Origin: Shinella zoogloeoides | GTDB taxonomy: Bacteria; Pseudomonadota; Alphaproteobacteria; Rhizobiales; Rhizobiaceae | Length of the DNA: 64,000 nucleotides | Reading direction: 5' to 3' | NCBI RefSeq assembly: GCF_022682305.1 | Contig: NZ_CP093528.1 | Span: 248,001 to 312,000 of the forward strand | In this document: piece by piece, positions 37,756-49,998 of the stretch | Layout of the letters: every line of letters begins with the position of its first letter | How positions within the stretch are numbered: the first letter of the stretch is position 1 | Notes under the pieces: model-generated | The model's database searches: none | What the model saw: only the letters and a program-made list of their open reading frames with translations | Told to the model about the DNA's origin: nothing | Position numbers and translations under genes: made by a program

Positions 37756-38409
37756 ATGGGCAAGAAGGACGATGGCGTGAACGACCGCATGTGCATCGTG
37801 ACGCGCGAAAGCGGCGATGCGGATGATCTCATCCGTTTCGTCGCGGGACTGGACGGCAGCGTCGTGCCGGACCTCAAGCGTCAGCTTCCCGGACGTGGAT
37901 GCTGGGTGAAGGCGGAAAGGGCGATTGTCGACAAGGCGGTCGCCAGGAAGCTGTTTGCGCGTGCGCTGAGAGCGGATGCGAAGGCGGGCCCGGAACTGGG
38001 CGCGGAACTGGATCGGCTTCTGGCGGCCCAGCTCGGCGGCATGATGAACATGGCACGCAAGGCAGGCCAGTTCATCACGGGCTCTGCGAAAGTGGACCTC
38101 GCGGTGCGCTCTCTGGCGGCCCTTGCGGTCTTCCACGCGACGGACGCGGCGGCGGACGGGGTGCGAAAGATAGATCAGGCGAGGAAGGCTGCAAGCTTCC
38201 TCACCGAGGACGAGACGGAAATACCCTCCTTCAAGCTCTTCTCGGAGAGCGAATTGGAGGGCCTTTTGGGCCAGAATGCTTTTATCCATGCCGCAGCGCT
38301 TGCAGGGCAGGCGGGTGAGGGTGTAGTGAAGCGCGCAATCATGCTCGAAAAATACCGGGGCGACGCCCGGTCGGGGGCACATGGCGGCGCTGGCCAGCCA
38401 AACCAATGA
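37756..38409 (+). CDS. YlxR/DUF448 RNA-binding protein fused to L7Ae-like domain
   Basis: A 217-residue protein. The YlxR domain (residues ~10-80) has MCIVTRESGD, LDGSVVPDLKRQLPGRGCWV; canonical RGxWV appears as RGCWV. A second domain (about 95-190) with GMMNMARKAGQFITGSAKVD resembles L7Ae/YlxQ-type RNA-binding proteins, which are separate genes in Firmicutes. The ATG at 37756 (MGKKDDGVNDR) is chosen; a TTG 57 bases upstream is possible. Between nusA and infB, as in most bacteria. Confidence 0.9.
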   Translation: MGKKDDGVNDRMCIVTRESGDADDLIRFVAGLDGSVVPDLKRQLPGRGCWVKAERAIVDKAVARKLFARALRADAKAGPELGAELDRLLAAQLGGMMNMARKAGQFITGSAKVDLAVRSLAALAVFHATDAAADGVRKIDQARKAASFLTEDETEIPSFKLFSESELEGLLGQNAFIHAAALAGQAGEGVVKRAIMLEKYRGDARSGAHGGAGQPNQ

Positions 38410-38510
38410 TGCGGGTTACCGGCTTTCAGCCGGCCCGAATGCATTGGATGTACACATTTGAACGACAGGGTCCGATCCGTATCTGGCCCTGATCTTAGGA
38501 ACGGAACGGA

Positions 38511-41162
38511 ATGACCGACAACGAAGACGACAAGACGATCAGTGTGGCTGGCAAGAAGACCCTGAGCCTGAAGCCCTCGGGGGTTCACCAGGGAACCGTG
38601 CGCCAGGACATGGGTCGTGGCCGCACCAAGGCCGTCGTGGTCGAGACCCGCACGAAGCGCCACTTCAGCCGTCCCGGCGAAGAGCGCCAGGCGGCAGCCC
38701 CCGTCACCCCGGTCCAGCGCCAGCCGGAACCGCAGCAGCAGAAGCGCCCCGCGCCGCAGCCTTCCCGTCCTGCCCCGCAGGCCGAGCAGAGCCGCCCGCG
38801 CGTCGGCGTTGTGCTGAACCAGCTTTCGCCCGATGAGGTCGAGGCCCGCCGTCGCGCGCTTGCAGAAGCGCAGATCCGCGACGCCGAGGAAGCGCGCCAG
38901 CGCGCCGAGGACGAGGCCCGCCGCAAGGTGGAAGAAGAAGCCCGCCGCAAGGCCGAGGAAGAAGCCCGCATCGTCCGCGAGAAGGAAGAGGCCGAGCGCC
39001 GCGCCGCCGAGGCCGCCGCACCGGCTCCGGCCGTCCAGGAAGAGGCTGCTTCGCAGCCGGTCGCGCGCCCTGCCGCGGACGCCCGTCCGCAGCCGACCCG
39101 CACGCCGGCTCCCGCTCCGGCTTCCACGCCGGTCGCCGGTCGCGGCCGCCGCGAAACCGAAGAAGAAGACGACAAGCGTCCGCGTGGCGGTGCGCCCGCC
39201 AATCGCGGCGCCGTCAAGCGTCCGGAACCGGCGAAGGTCCCGGCGCGTCCGAAGGCCGACGACGGCCGCCGTCAGGGCAAGCTGACGCTGACCACCGCTT
39301 CGAGCGACGAGGACGGCGCGCAGCGCGGCCGTTCGCTGTCGGCCATGCGCCGCCGTCAGGAGAAGTTCAAGCGCAGCCAGATGCAGGAGACCCGCGAAAA
39401 GGTCATGCGCGAAGTCATTCTTCCGGAAACCATCACCATTCAGGAACTGTCGCAGCGCATGTCCGAACGCGCCGTCGACGTCATCAAGTACCTGATGAAG
39501 GAAGGGCAGATGATGAAGCCCGGCGATCTGATCGACGCCGACCTGGCTGAACTCATCGCCGGCGAATTCGGCCACACCGTCAAGCGCGTCTCGGAATCCG
39601 ACGTCGAAGAAGGCATCTTCAACGTTGCCGACGAAGAAGGCGATCTGGAATCTCGTCCGCCGATCGTGACCATCATGGGCCACGTCGACCACGGCAAGAC
39701 CTCGCTGCTCGACGCCATCCGTCATGCAAACGTGGTCGCTGGCGAAGCCGGCGGCATTACGCAGCATATCGGCGCGTACCAGGTCGAGCAGAACGGCCAC
39801 AAGATCACCTTCATCGACACTCCCGGCCACGCCGCGTTCACCGCTATGCGTGCCCGTGGTGCGCAGGCGACCGACATCGCGATCCTCGTGGTGGCGGCCG
39901 ACGACAGCGTGATGCCGCAGACGATCGAGTCCATCAACCACGCCAAGGCGGCGGGTGTTCCGATCATCGTGGCGATCAACAAGATCGACAAGCCGACGGC
40001 GGACGCCCAGCGCGTTCGCACGCAGCTCCTCCAGCACGAAGTCTTCGTCGAATCCATGGGCGGTGAAACGCTCGACGTGGAAGTGTCCGCCAAGAACGGC
40101 ACGAACCTCGACAAGCTCCTGGAAGCAATCCTGCTGCAGGCCGAAATCCTCGACCTCAAGGCGAACCCGAACCGCACGGCGGAGGGCGTCGTCGTCGAAG
40201 CCCAGCTCGACCGCGGTCGCGGCGCCGTCGCGACGGTTCTCGTGCAGACGGGTACGCTGAAGCCCGGCCAGATCCTGGTCGCCGGCGATCAGTGGGGCCG
40301 TGTGCGCGCGCTCGTCAACGACAAGGGTGAGCACGTCAAGGAAGCTGGCCCGTCCATGCCGGTCGAGGTCCTCGGCCTTTCCGGCACCCCGGCCGCTGGC
40401 GACAAGTTCGCCGTCGTCGAGAACGAAGGCCGCGCCCGCGAAATCTCCGAATACCGCCAGCGCCTCGCCCGCGAAAAGCAGGTGGCGCGTCAGTCGGGTT
40501 CGCGCGGTTCGCTCGAGCAGATGATGAACCAGCTCCAGAATTCCGGTCTCAAGGAATTCCCGCTGCTCATCAAGGGCGACGTGCAGGGCTCGATCGAAGC
40601 CATTGCCGGCGCGCTCGAAAAGCTCGGCACGGACGAAGTGCGGGTGCGCATCGTGCATTCCGGCGCAGGCGCCATCACCGAGTCGGACATTTCGCTCGCC
40701 GAAGCGTCCAACGCCGCCATCATCGGCTTCAACGTCCGTGCGAACGCACAGGCCCGCTCGCTCTCCGAGCGCCAGGGCATCGAAATCCGCTACTACAACA
40801 TCATCTACGATCTGGTGGATGACGTGAAGGCGGCGATGTCCGGCCTGCTCTCGCCCGAGCGCCGCGAAACCTTCCTCGGCTACGCCGAGATCCTCGAGGT
40901 GTTCAACATCACGAAGATCGGCAAGGTCGCGGGTTGCCGCGTCACCGAGGGCAAGGTCGAGCGTGGCGTCGGCGTCCGCCTGGTTCGCGACAACGTCGTT
41001 ATCCACGAAGGCAAGCTCAAGACGCTCAAGCGCTTCAAGGACGAAGTCTCGGAAGTCAATGTCGGCCAGGAATGCGGCATGGCCTTCGAGAACTACGAAG
41101 ACATCCGCGCCGGCGACCAGATCGAGTGCTTCCGCGTGGAGCATGTCACGCGCACGCTGTAA
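38511..41162 (+). CDS. infB: Translation initiation factor IF-2
   Basis: An 883-residue GTPase. A long N-terminal charged and Pro/Ala-rich segment (about 60-270, with [20 protein letters not shown] helical repeats) precedes an IF2_N domain, then the G domain: G1 [12 protein letters not shown] near residue 390, G3 DTPGH, G4 NKID. Domains II-IV with RVEHVTRTL at the end follow. It delivers initiator tRNA to the 30S subunit. A strong terminator follows the stop. Confidence 0.96.
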   Translation: MTDNEDDKTISVAGKKTLSLKPSGVHQGTVRQDMGRGRTKAVVVETRTKRHFSRPGEERQAAAPVTPVQRQPEPQQQKRPAPQPSRPAPQAEQSRPRVGVVLNQLSPDEVEARRRALAEAQIRDAEEARQRAEDEARRKVEEEARRKAEEEARIVREKEEAERRAAEAAAPAPAVQEEAASQPVARPAADARPQPTRTPAPAPASTPVAGRGRRETEEEDDKRPRGGAPANRGAVKRPEPAKVPARPKADDGRRQGKLTLTTASSDEDGAQRGRSLSAMRRRQEKFKRSQMQETREKVMREVILPETITIQELSQRMSERAVDVIKYLMKEGQMMKPGDLIDADLAELIAGEFGHTVKRVSESDVEEGIFNVADEEGDLESRPPIVTIMGHVDHGKTSLLDAIRHANVVAGEAGGITQHIGAYQVEQNGHKITFIDTPGHAAFTAMRARGAQATDIAILVVAADDSVMPQTIESINHAKAAGVPIIVAINKIDKPTADAQRVRTQLLQHEVFVESMGGETLDVEVSAKNGTNLDKLLEAILLQAEILDLKANPNRTAEGVVVEAQLDRGRGAVATVLVQTGTLKPGQILVAGDQWGRVRALVNDKGEHVKEAGPSMPVEVLGLSGTPAAGDKFAVVENEGRAREISEYRQRLAREKQVARQSGSRGSLEQMMNQLQNSGLKEFPLLIKGDVQGSIEAIAGALEKLGTDEVRVRIVHSGAGAITESDISLAEASNAAIIGFNVRANAQARSLSERQGIEIRYYNIIYDLVDDVKAAMSGLLSPERRETFLGYAEILEVFNITKIGKVAGCRVTEGKVERGVGVRLVRDNVVIHEGKLKTLKRFKDEVSEVNVGQECGMAFENYEDIRAGDQIECFRVEHVTRTL

Positions 41163-41186
41163 GCGTTTCGCCAATAGAGTATCGTG

Positions 41187-41221
41187 CGAGCGCCGGACCT
41201 TTTCGGCGCTCGCATTTTTTT
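41187..41221 (+). terminator. Rho-independent terminator between infB and rbfA
   Basis: GCGAGCGCCG (41187-41196) and CGGCGCTCGC (41205-41214) form a perfect 10-bp stem with an 8-base loop, followed by ATTTTTT. It lies inside the expression block, so rbfA-truB either depend on read-through or have their own promoter. Confidence 0.85.
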
Positions 41222-41234
41222 GAAGGTGACGACC

Positions 41235-41639
41235 ATGACCAGAGCAACATCCTCGGCGCCGTCGCAACGCATGCTGCGCGTGGGCGAGCAGGTGCGCGCG
41301 GCGATCACCCAGGTTCTCCAGCGCGGCGAAGTACGCGACCCGCTTCTCGAAAAGACGGTGATCTCCATCTCGGAAGTTCGCATGTCTCCCGACCTGAAGC
41401 ATGCCACGGCCTATGTGACGCCGCTCGGCGTCAAGGACCATGAGGTGGTGATCGATGCGCTGAACCGCAATTCGAAATTCATCCGCGGCCGCCTCGGCCC
41501 GCATCTGCGCCAGATGAAATACATGCCGGACGTGCGCTTCCGCGACGATACCAGCTTCGACAACTACAAGAAGATCGACGAACTCCTGCGCTCGCCGGAA
41601 GTCGCCCGCGATCTCGACGCCGAAGACGGCGACGAATAA
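41235..41639 (+). CDS. rbfA: Ribosome-binding factor A
   Basis: A 134-residue protein with the KH-like fold. [20 protein letters not shown] at the N-terminus and [20 protein letters not shown] are conserved, as is [20 protein letters not shown]. RbfA acts in late 30S assembly. The ATG at 41235 with GAAGG upstream is chosen; an earlier in-frame start would lie within the terminator hairpin. 13 bp before truB. Confidence 0.94.
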   Translation: MTRATSSAPSQRMLRVGEQVRAAITQVLQRGEVRDPLLEKTVISISEVRMSPDLKHATAYVTPLGVKDHEVVIDALNRNSKFIRGRLGPHLRQMKYMPDVRFRDDTSFDNYKKIDELLRSPEVARDLDAEDGDE

Positions 41640-41652
41640 TTTCAGGTAAAAG

Positions 41653-42585
41653 ATGTCCAGACCCCGCAAACCCAAGGGCCGGCCGGTTTCCGGCTGGCTG
41701 ATCCTCGACAAGCCGTTCGATTTCGGATCGACCGAGGCCGTCTCCAAGATCAAGTGGCTGTTCAAGGCGCAGAAGGCCGGCCATGCCGGCACGCTCGACC
41801 CGCTTGCCTCCGGCATGCTGCCGATTGCGCTGGGCGACGCCACCAAGACCGTTCCCTATGTCATGGATGGCCGCAAGGTCTACGAATTCACCGTGACCTG
41901 GGGCGAGGAGCGCACGACCGACGACCTCGAGGGCGAGGTGACGCAAAGCTCGGACAAGCGTCCGACCGCCGATGAGATCAATGCGATCCTCGGCGAATAT
42001 ACCGGCACAATCCAGCAGATTCCGCCGCAGTTCTCCGCGATCAAGATCGATGGCGAACGCGCCTATGACCTTGCCCGCGAAGGCGAGACGGTCGAAATCC
42101 CCTCGCGCGAGGTGGAAATCCACCGCCTGACGCTGATCGGCTCGGACGAGAACACGGCGGCCTTCGAAGTGGAATGCGGCAAGGGCACCTATGTGCGCGC
42201 GCTCGCCCGCGACTTCGGCCGGCAGCTTGGCTGCTACGGCCATATCTCGGCGCTCCGCCGCACCTTCGTCGCGCCCTTCGGCGAGGACGACATGGTGCCG
42301 CTCGCGGACCTGACGGCGCTCGAAAAGATCGAGGACGAAGCGGAGCGGCTTGCCGCCCTCGACGCCTTCCTGATCGATACCGGCGAAGCGCTTTCCAGCC
42401 TGCCGCAGATCGTCATCAACGACGATCAGGCGCACCGCCTGCGCATGGGCAATCCCATTATCCTGCGCGGCCGCGACGCGCCGGTTTCCGCGGACGAGGC
42501 CTATGCCACGGCGCGCGGCAAGCTGGTTGCGATCGGCGAGATCGGCGGCGGCGAGTTCCGCCCGAAGCGGGTTTTCGCAGGCTAA
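41653..42585 (+). CDS. truB: tRNA pseudouridine(55) synthase
   Basis: A 310-residue protein. The N-terminal motif [17 protein letters not shown] and the catalytic [20 protein letters not shown] (aspartate at about residue 47) mark TruB, which makes the T-loop pseudouridine. [19 protein letters not shown] and the [20 protein letters not shown] block complete the fold, with a C-terminal domain to ~300. Follows rbfA at 13 bp. Confidence 0.95.
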   Translation: MSRPRKPKGRPVSGWLILDKPFDFGSTEAVSKIKWLFKAQKAGHAGTLDPLASGMLPIALGDATKTVPYVMDGRKVYEFTVTWGEERTTDDLEGEVTQSSDKRPTADEINAILGEYTGTIQQIPPQFSAIKIDGERAYDLAREGETVEIPSREVEIHRLTLIGSDENTAAFEVECGKGTYVRALARDFGRQLGCYGHISALRRTFVAPFGEDDMVPLADLTALEKIEDEAERLAALDAFLIDTGEALSSLPQIVINDDQAHRLRMGNPIILRGRDAPVSADEAYATARGKLVAIGEIGGGEFRPKRVFAG

Positions 42586-42726
42586 ATATCGGGGGGCGCA
42601 GCCCTCCGCCTCCGACTTGATTTCACCACAAGCTGCAGGCTTTATGAAGCGGCGCGGTTCGCCCACAAGCGGGCCGGGCGGCGCTTGGCCGCCCCGCGCG
42701 AAGGGTAAGGGGCTTGGCTGTTGACG

Positions 42727-44454
42727 ATGGCGCCGACTGACAGGACGGTGCCCGCGGAGGAGGCGGGCAAGGGCACTGCCGCCGGCCGCGTCCGTCGGCG
42801 TATGCACCATCCCGTCGCCTTCTATCTCGTCTGCCTCATCTTCGTCGTCGTCATCCCGGCTTTCCTCTTTTCCCTCGTCGTGCTGAAACGCACCAATGAG
42901 GCGCAGGACCGGATATTCGAGTCGCTGCTGCGCACCTCCACCGGAGCCGTGAACCGCGCCGTCGAGCGCGAGATCTCCGGCATGTTCTCGACCCTGAACT
43001 TCCTGTCGACCTCCGATAGCCTGCTGAAGGGCGACTATGCGCTGCTGCACGGCCAGGCGACGAAGGCGCTGGAAGGCACGGATATCTACTTCCTCGTCAT
43101 CGACCAGACGATGCGCCAACTCCTCAACACGCGCGTGCCCTACGGCACGCCGCTGAACCCGGCCTCCGAGCCGGTTTCCGCCGGACTAGCGCTGGTACGG
43201 GGCGAGCGCATGGTCTCGGATATCTTCTTCGGCAAGACGGCGCAGCAATGGGTCTTCAACGTCTACCAGCCGATGCGTCTGCCGGACGGCCGGCATGTGC
43301 TGCTGACGCTGACGAAGAACGCCGGGGCGCTGCGGCGCGCGGTCAACCCGGATATCCTCTCCCCCGGCTGGAACGCGGCGGTGCTCGATACGCAGGGCAG
43401 GGTGATCGTCTCGACCGACGAGACCCAGAAGACGGGCGCGCCCTTCTTCCTGCGCGTCGTGCCGTCGCTCCGCCTTGGCGTCAGCACCATGGAGCAGGAC
43501 GGCACCAGCTACCAGCTCGTCACGGAATTCTCCGCGCTTGCCGGCTGGCGCATGATCGCCTGGGCGAAATCCTCCGACGTGCAGGCCCCCGCGGTCTCCT
43601 CCTTCCTCTGGCTGACGATCGGCGGCTCGGTCTTCGCTGTACTTGCCGCCGTGGGCGCGGCCGGCATTGCCCGCGTGCTCTCGCGCGATGTCCGTCTTCT
43701 GGCGCAGGATGCGCGCCGTCTCGGCGAGGGCGAGCGCGTGGCCCCGCGCCCCTATGCCATTTCCGAGCTGGAGACCGTGTCCCATGCGCTGGCGGAGGCG
43801 GCCGATGCCCGGATGAAGGCGGAAAACGACGTGCGCTTCCTGATGCGTGAGGTGGCGCACCGTTCCAAGAATCAGCTCACCGTCATCCAGGCCATGCTGA
43901 ACCAGTCGGCGGCCGGCGCGGAAAGCGCCGGCGATTTCGCAGAGGCCTTTCGCCGGCGCGTCGCGGGTCTCGCCCGCTCGACGGACCTGATGATCGCCAA
44001 CGCGACGCAGGGTGTGAACCTTGCGGAACTTGCCAGGAACCAGCTCAAGCCCTTCACACCGGACGATGCCGCGCGCGTGCGCATCGCCGGTCCCGCCGTC
44101 CGGCTTGGCCCGCAGGCCTCCCAGACGCTCGGCATGGCGCTGCATGAGCTTGCGACCAACGCCACCAAATACGGCGCGCTCGCCAACGAGGCCGGCATCG
44201 TCTCCCTGAACTGGACCGTGTCGGGCGACGATCTGAACCTCATCTGGCGCGAGAGCCGTGCGGTGATCGACAGGCAGGCCATTGCCGCCAGCCGCAAGGG
44301 CTTCGGCAGCGTGGTGCTGGAGCGCATGCTGGGCATGGCGCTCGATGCCCGGCTCGACTTCCTTGTACATGACGATGGCATCGAATGGCGGGTGACGCTC
44401 CCGCTCGCAAGGTTGCGCGACGAGGGCGTCGGCAGGCCGGAGGAGGGGCAATGA
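42727..44454 (+). CDS. HWE-family sensor histidine kinase
   Basis: A 575-residue membrane kinase. Two helices (about 34-54 and 297-320) bracket a periplasmic sensor region of ~240 residues, and a HAMP-like segment follows. The phospho-acceptor is in REVAHRSKNQLTVIQAM (His near residue 377), the N box is MALHELATNATKYGAL, and the HWE signature appears as LIWRES. HWE kinases often signal in general stress or light responses in rhizobia. No response regulator is adjacent. The ATG at 42727 follows a TTG two codons earlier. Its stop overlaps the SH3 gene. Confidence 0.92.
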   Translation: MAPTDRTVPAEEAGKGTAAGRVRRRMHHPVAFYLVCLIFVVVIPAFLFSLVVLKRTNEAQDRIFESLLRTSTGAVNRAVEREISGMFSTLNFLSTSDSLLKGDYALLHGQATKALEGTDIYFLVIDQTMRQLLNTRVPYGTPLNPASEPVSAGLALVRGERMVSDIFFGKTAQQWVFNVYQPMRLPDGRHVLLTLTKNAGALRRAVNPDILSPGWNAAVLDTQGRVIVSTDETQKTGAPFFLRVVPSLRLGVSTMEQDGTSYQLVTEFSALAGWRMIAWAKSSDVQAPAVSSFLWLTIGGSVFAVLAAVGAAGIARVLSRDVRLLAQDARRLGEGERVAPRPYAISELETVSHALAEAADARMKAENDVRFLMREVAHRSKNQLTVIQAMLNQSAAGAESAGDFAEAFRRRVAGLARSTDLMIANATQGVNLAELARNQLKPFTPDDAARVRIAGPAVRLGPQASQTLGMALHELATNATKYGALANEAGIVSLNWTVSGDDLNLIWRESRAVIDRQAIAASRKGFGSVVLERMLGMALDARLDFLVHDDGIEWRVTLPLARLRDEGVGRPEEGQ

Positions 44455-44774
44455 GAGCATTCGTCTTGCGGGCTTGCCTGATGGCGGCCACCCTTGCCGC
44501 TTCGCCGGCGCTCGCGGCCAGCGAATGCCTCGTCGACGACCCGACCGGAACGCCGCTCAACGTGCGCTCCGCGCCGAGCGGCCCGATCCTGACGACCTTG
44601 CCGAACGGCGCGCGCGTGGAGGTGCTGGAAGAAACGAAACGCGGCGGCAAGCGCTGGCTCTTCGTGTCGCTGGCGGGTGAACGGCTCGGCTGGATCTTCG
44701 GCGCCTATGTGGTCTGCCCGAAGGGCGGGAATACGCGCGAGGCGGCGCCCGGCCAGCCGACCAGCCAGCGCTGA
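44451..44774 (+). CDS. Secreted SH3-domain protein
   Basis: A 107-residue protein with a signal peptide (MRAFVLRACLMAATLAASPA to LAA) and one bacterial SH3 domain (PLNVRSAPSGPILTTLPNGA, then WLFVSLAGERLGWIFGAYV). Two cysteines, in ECLVDD and YVVCPK, could form a disulphide. Such domains bind peptidoglycan or protein ligands in the periplasm. Its ATG overlaps the kinase stop (ATGA), suggesting a functional link; perhaps it supplies an envelope signal to the kinase, which is inference only. Confidence 0.88.
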   Translation: MRAFVLRACLMAATLAASPALAASECLVDDPTGTPLNVRSAPSGPILTTLPNGARVEVLEETKRGGKRWLFVSLAGERLGWIFGAYVVCPKGGNTREAAPGQPTSQR

Positions 44775-44936
44775 TGGCTCGAATCGGCGGTTGATGACGG
44801 CCCCTTCCATTTCGCCCGCTAATGGTTTATAGGCACCGCCAGCAATGCGGGCCTGCCCGCTTGCCTTCACGGCCATTGCTGGACGACATCCCGGCTTTTG
44901 GCGACTTTGGTTCTCCATTCATGAAAGGACATCTCG

Positions 44937-45206
44937 ATGTCGATCACTGCTGAGCGCAAGGCTGCGCTGATCAAGGAATACGCCACCAAGGAAGGCGACA
45001 CCGGTTCTCCGGAAGTACAGGTCGCGATCCTGACCGAGCGTATCAACAACCTGACCGGCCACTTCAAGGACCACAAGAAGGACAACCACTCCCGTCGTGG
45101 CCTTCTGACGCTGGTTTCCAGCCGCCGCTCGCTTCTTGACTACCTCAAGAAGAAGGACGAATCCCGTTACAGCAAGCTGATTGCTGCTCTCGGCATTCGC
45201 CGCTAA
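44937..45206 (+). CDS. rpsO: 30S ribosomal protein S15
   Basis: An 89-residue protein matching S15 throughout: [36 protein letters not shown] and the C-terminal [13 protein letters not shown]. It binds the central domain of 16S rRNA early in 30S assembly. AAAGGACA lies before the ATG. A terminator hairpin follows, with pnp behind it, the standard order. Confidence 0.97.
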   Translation: MSITAERKAALIKEYATKEGDTGSPEVQVAILTERINNLTGHFKDHKKDNHSRRGLLTLVSSRRSLLDYLKKKDESRYSKLIAALGIRR

Positions 45207-45510
45207 GCCTTTCGGCGGGCGTTCCTTGCGAACGCCCGCCGCTTTCTTTTGCGGAAGAAAATTCCGCCGTACCGTTCTGTCTGTGCCGGCTGCGGCCGCC
45301 TCGCGGAACGGGATTCTCCAGCAGGCCGGATGGGCCGGTCCTGCGGAACCAACCGATGGCCTGTCATGGGGCAGGATTGCAGGATGCTTCGGGCGCAGAA
45401 CGCCACCACGGAAGCCTCCCGCTGTCTTGCCCATGATGCGTCACGAACACGGATAGACCACCTGCGCCTTTTCGGGCGGCGGTGCGCGTATCCGTCAAGA
45501 AGGACAAGAC
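45207..45510. other. rpsO-pnp intergenic region
   Basis: Begins with the terminator at 45214-45251. The remaining ~260 bases up to pnp contain no gene. They are likely the pnp 5' leader, where PNPase commonly autoregulates its mRNA, but no specific hairpin could be assigned with confidence. Confidence 0.5.
45214..45251 (+). terminator. Terminator after rpsO
   Basis: GGCGGGCGTT (45214-45223) pairs with AACGCCCGCC (45231-45240), followed by GCTTTCTTTTG. It ends the rpsO message before pnp. Confidence 0.85.
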
Positions 45511-47652
<2,142 letters not shown>

Positions 47653-47672
47653 TCGGACACCAATGCATGAAG

Positions 47673-47712
47673 GGGGCGCGGAGCGGCACGTTCCGCGCCC
47701 CTTTTCTTTTTT
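47673..47712 (+). terminator. Terminator after pnp
   Basis: GGGGCGCGGA (47673-47682) pairs with TCCGCGCCCC (47692-47701), followed by TTTTCTTTTTT. It ends the expression block before the methyltransferase. Confidence 0.88.
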
Positions 47713-47741
47713 AGAGACCAATCATCCGCCGAAAGCCGACC

Positions 47742-48758
47742 ATGACCCGCGACGCCCTGAAAACCCTGTTCCATCCCTTCGCCTCCGGCACGCTCGGCCT
47801 GCCGGGTGAGGGGGAACGCTACCTCTTCCTCGGCGCGGAAGCCGGCCAGCGCCCGCCGGAAGGCTTTGGCGCGTCCCTGGAGGCGGTGCAGCCGCTGCGC
47901 TCGCTCTATCGCGGGCTGGAAGCCGTGCGCGCACCGGTCAAGCCCGTCATCGAGGGCGAGGATTTCGACGGCGCACTCATCCTGATGACCAAGCACAAGG
48001 GTGAGAACGAAAACCGCATCGCCGAAGCCCTGCGCCGCGTGCGTACGGGCGGCCTGATCGTCGTTGCCGGCGGCAAGGAAGACGGCGTGCAGTCCATGCG
48101 CAAGCGCCTCGACCAGCTTGGCCTGACGGGCGATTCCATGCCGAAGTACCATGGCCTCGCCATCTGGTTCGCCCGCCCGGAAGACCCGGCGGAAGCGATC
48201 TCCAAGCTCGCGGCCAAGCCGGTGCGCATCGCCGGCCGCTTCACGGCGGCGCCCGGCATGTTCTCGCATGACCGCATCGACGACGGCTCCGAACTGCTCG
48301 CCACCCGCATCCCGGAGGATTTCAACGGCCACGCCGCCGATTTCGGCGCGGGCTGGGGCTATCTCTCCGTCATGCTCGGCGGCCGCGCGCCGTACGCGAA
48401 GGGCATCGACGTCTTCGAAGCGCATTACGAAGCGCTGGAAGCCGCCAAGGAGAACATGGCGGAGAACTGCCCGAACATCCCGGCGCGCTTCTACTGGTTC
48501 GATCTGACGACGGAAACGCCGCGCGACCACTACGACCTCATCGTCATGAACCCGCCCTTCCATGAGGGCCATGCCGCCGACCACTCGCTCGGTGCTGGCA
48601 TGATCCGCATGGCGGCGAAGTCGCTGAAGATCGGCGGCCGCCTGCTGATGGTCGCCAATCGCGGCCTGCCCTACGAGCCGGTGCTGAAGGAGGCTTTCAA
48701 GGAAAGCGGCGAGCTTTGCCGCAACGCCCGCTTCAAGGTGCTGTGGGGCAAGCGCTGA
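47742..48758 (+). CDS. Class I methyltransferase, RsmC/RlmG-like
   Basis: A 338-residue protein in two similar halves, as in RsmC/RlmG rRNA guanine-N2 methyltransferases. The C-terminal half binds S-adenosylmethionine (DFGAGWGYLSVML near residue 203) and carries the amino-methyltransferase motif VMNPPFHEG near residue 267. The N-terminal half is degenerate. The target is probably 16S or 23S rRNA by family, not shown by sequence. Stands alone between the pnp terminator and a convergent Lrp gene. Confidence 0.88.
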   Translation: MTRDALKTLFHPFASGTLGLPGEGERYLFLGAEAGQRPPEGFGASLEAVQPLRSLYRGLEAVRAPVKPVIEGEDFDGALILMTKHKGENENRIAEALRRVRTGGLIVVAGGKEDGVQSMRKRLDQLGLTGDSMPKYHGLAIWFARPEDPAEAISKLAAKPVRIAGRFTAAPGMFSHDRIDDGSELLATRIPEDFNGHAADFGAGWGYLSVMLGGRAPYAKGIDVFEAHYEALEAAKENMAENCPNIPARFYWFDLTTETPRDHYDLIVMNPPFHEGHAADHSLGAGMIRMAAKSLKIGGRLLMVANRGLPYEPVLKEAFKESGELCRNARFKVLWGKR

Positions 48759-48761
48759 GCC

Positions 48762-49220
48762 TCATAAAGGCAGCGCGAAGCTTTGCTTGACCGTTTCGCT
48801 CGGCACATCCGTCTTGACGGTCTGGATGCCGTTCCTGCGGGTGAGATGCGTCGACTGGAAGCGGCGATAGTCTTCCAGATCCGAGACGACGACGCGCAGC
48901 AGCGCGTCGCTCTCGCCGAGCATGATATAGCACTCCACCACCTCCGGTAGCCGCTTCATGGCGGCGATGAAATGGTCGATGGTCTCGGCATCCTGCGCCG
49001 TCAGGGAGATGCGCGCGAACATGGAAAGCTGCAGCCCCACCTTCGCCTGATCCACGACCGCGACATAGCGGTCGATGATACCGGCCTCCTCCAATAGCTT
49101 CACTCTTCGAAGGCAAGGGGAGGGCGACAGACCGACCCGCCTTGCAAGCTCGACATTCTGCAGGCGGCCATCCTGTTGCAGCTCGCGCAGGATACGGCGG
49201 TCGATATCGTCAAGCTGCAT
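48762..49220 (-). CDS. Lrp/AsnC family regulator, divergent to a LysE exporter
   Basis: A 152-residue regulator. The HTH lies at residues ~20-45 (NVELARRVGLSPSPCLRRVK), followed by an RAM domain (SMFARISLTAQDAETIDHFI, VVECYIMLGESDALLRVV). The ATG at 49220 (MQLDDIDRRIL) is preferred; a GTG four codons earlier is possible. A LysE-family gene starts 130 bp away on the other strand, the usual layout for an Lrp protein controlling an amino-acid exporter, as in ArgP/LysG-LysE and AzlB-type pairs. Confidence 0.92.
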   Translation of the reverse strand: MQLDDIDRRILRELQQDGRLQNVELARRVGLSPSPCLRRVKLLEEAGIIDRYVAVVDQAKVGLQLSMFARISLTAQDAETIDHFIAAMKRLPEVVECYIMLGESDALLRVVVSDLEDYRRFQSTHLTRRNGIQTVKTDVPSETVKQSFALPL

Positions 49221-49350
49221 TGAAATCCTCACAAACGTTCAAGCCATTCAGCGGCATGGAATGCCAAATTCTTGTCCATTGCTGGCATTTTCGCAACCCC
49301 GTTGCGCATGGGACGGCATAGGGTGCCGATGTCTGGGTGAGGAGGGCAGG

Positions 49351-49950
49351 ATGGACTGGGCTTGGATAATGGCGGCATCGGGCTTTGCCTTCGCCATGGC
49401 GGGCACGCCGGGGCCGAACAATACGATGGTGATGGCATCAGGCGCCAACTACGGCTTCCGTCGCACCCTCCCGGTCGCAATAGGCATGGGCATCGGCGTG
49501 GCGGTCATCATCTTCACTGTGGCTGCGGCAGGCGGCGCGGTCTTCTCGGAGCCGCGCGTGCATCTGGTGCTGAAATGGATCGGCATCGCCTATCTGCTCT
49601 GGCTCGCCTGGCGTATCGCGACGGCTCCGGTCGGCCACTCGTCCGAGAGCAGCCGGCAGCGGCCGTTCACCTTCGTCGAAGGCGCGTTGCTGCAGCTCGT
49701 CAATCCGAAGCTCTGGGTGATGGTCGCGGGCGCTGTGGTGACTTATGGCGGGGGCGTTGCCGGGGACTTTGCGATCCCATCCGCTTTCGCCGTCATCTTC
49801 GGCGGCGCGACGCTGGTGAGCACGCTGGCCTGGGCCGGCATTGGTGTTGGGGCAGGGCGCTTCATGACAGGGGAGCACAGCCTGAAGCTGTTCAACAGAG
49901 CCATGGCGCTGCTGCTGGTGCTGTCGCTTGTGCCGGTCGTATTCGACTGA
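49351..49950 (+). CDS. LysE family exporter
   Basis: A 199-residue, six-helix protein. FAMAGTPGPNNTMVMASGAN near the N-terminus has the family PGPNN motif, and LQLVNPKLWVMVAGAVV is the second conserved block. Amino-acid or homoserine-lactone-type efflux is likely by family; substrate unknown. GAGGAGGGCAGG precedes the ATG. Likely regulated by the divergent Lrp gene. Confidence 0.9.
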   Translation: MDWAWIMAASGFAFAMAGTPGPNNTMVMASGANYGFRRTLPVAIGMGIGVAVIIFTVAAAGGAVFSEPRVHLVLKWIGIAYLLWLAWRIATAPVGHSSESSRQRPFTFVEGALLQLVNPKLWVMVAGAVVTYGGGVAGDFAIPSAFAVIFGGATLVSTLAWAGIGVGAGRFMTGEHSLKLFNRAMALLLVLSLVPVVFD

Positions 49951-49956
49951 GCACAA

Positions 49957-49989
49957 AGAAAAACGGCGCGAAGGAGAACTTCGCGCCGT
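49957..49989 (-). terminator. Terminator of the fab operon
   Basis: On the minus strand ACGGCGCGAAG and CTTCGCGCCGT (49963-49989) form an 11-bp stem followed by TTTTTCTTT. It ends fabI just downstream of its stop at 49999. The plus-strand side has no T-run. Confidence 0.85.
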
Positions 49990-49998
49990 GTGTGTGTC

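Noticed and set aside
38175..41846. 1223-codon open frame antisense to infB, and similar long antisense frames over A2M (19572-22460), pnp (45364-47721) and the leucine genes
   Set aside because: They mirror strongly conserved genes, have no ribosome binding sites and show the Arg/Ala/Gly/His-rich composition of GC-rich antisense frames.
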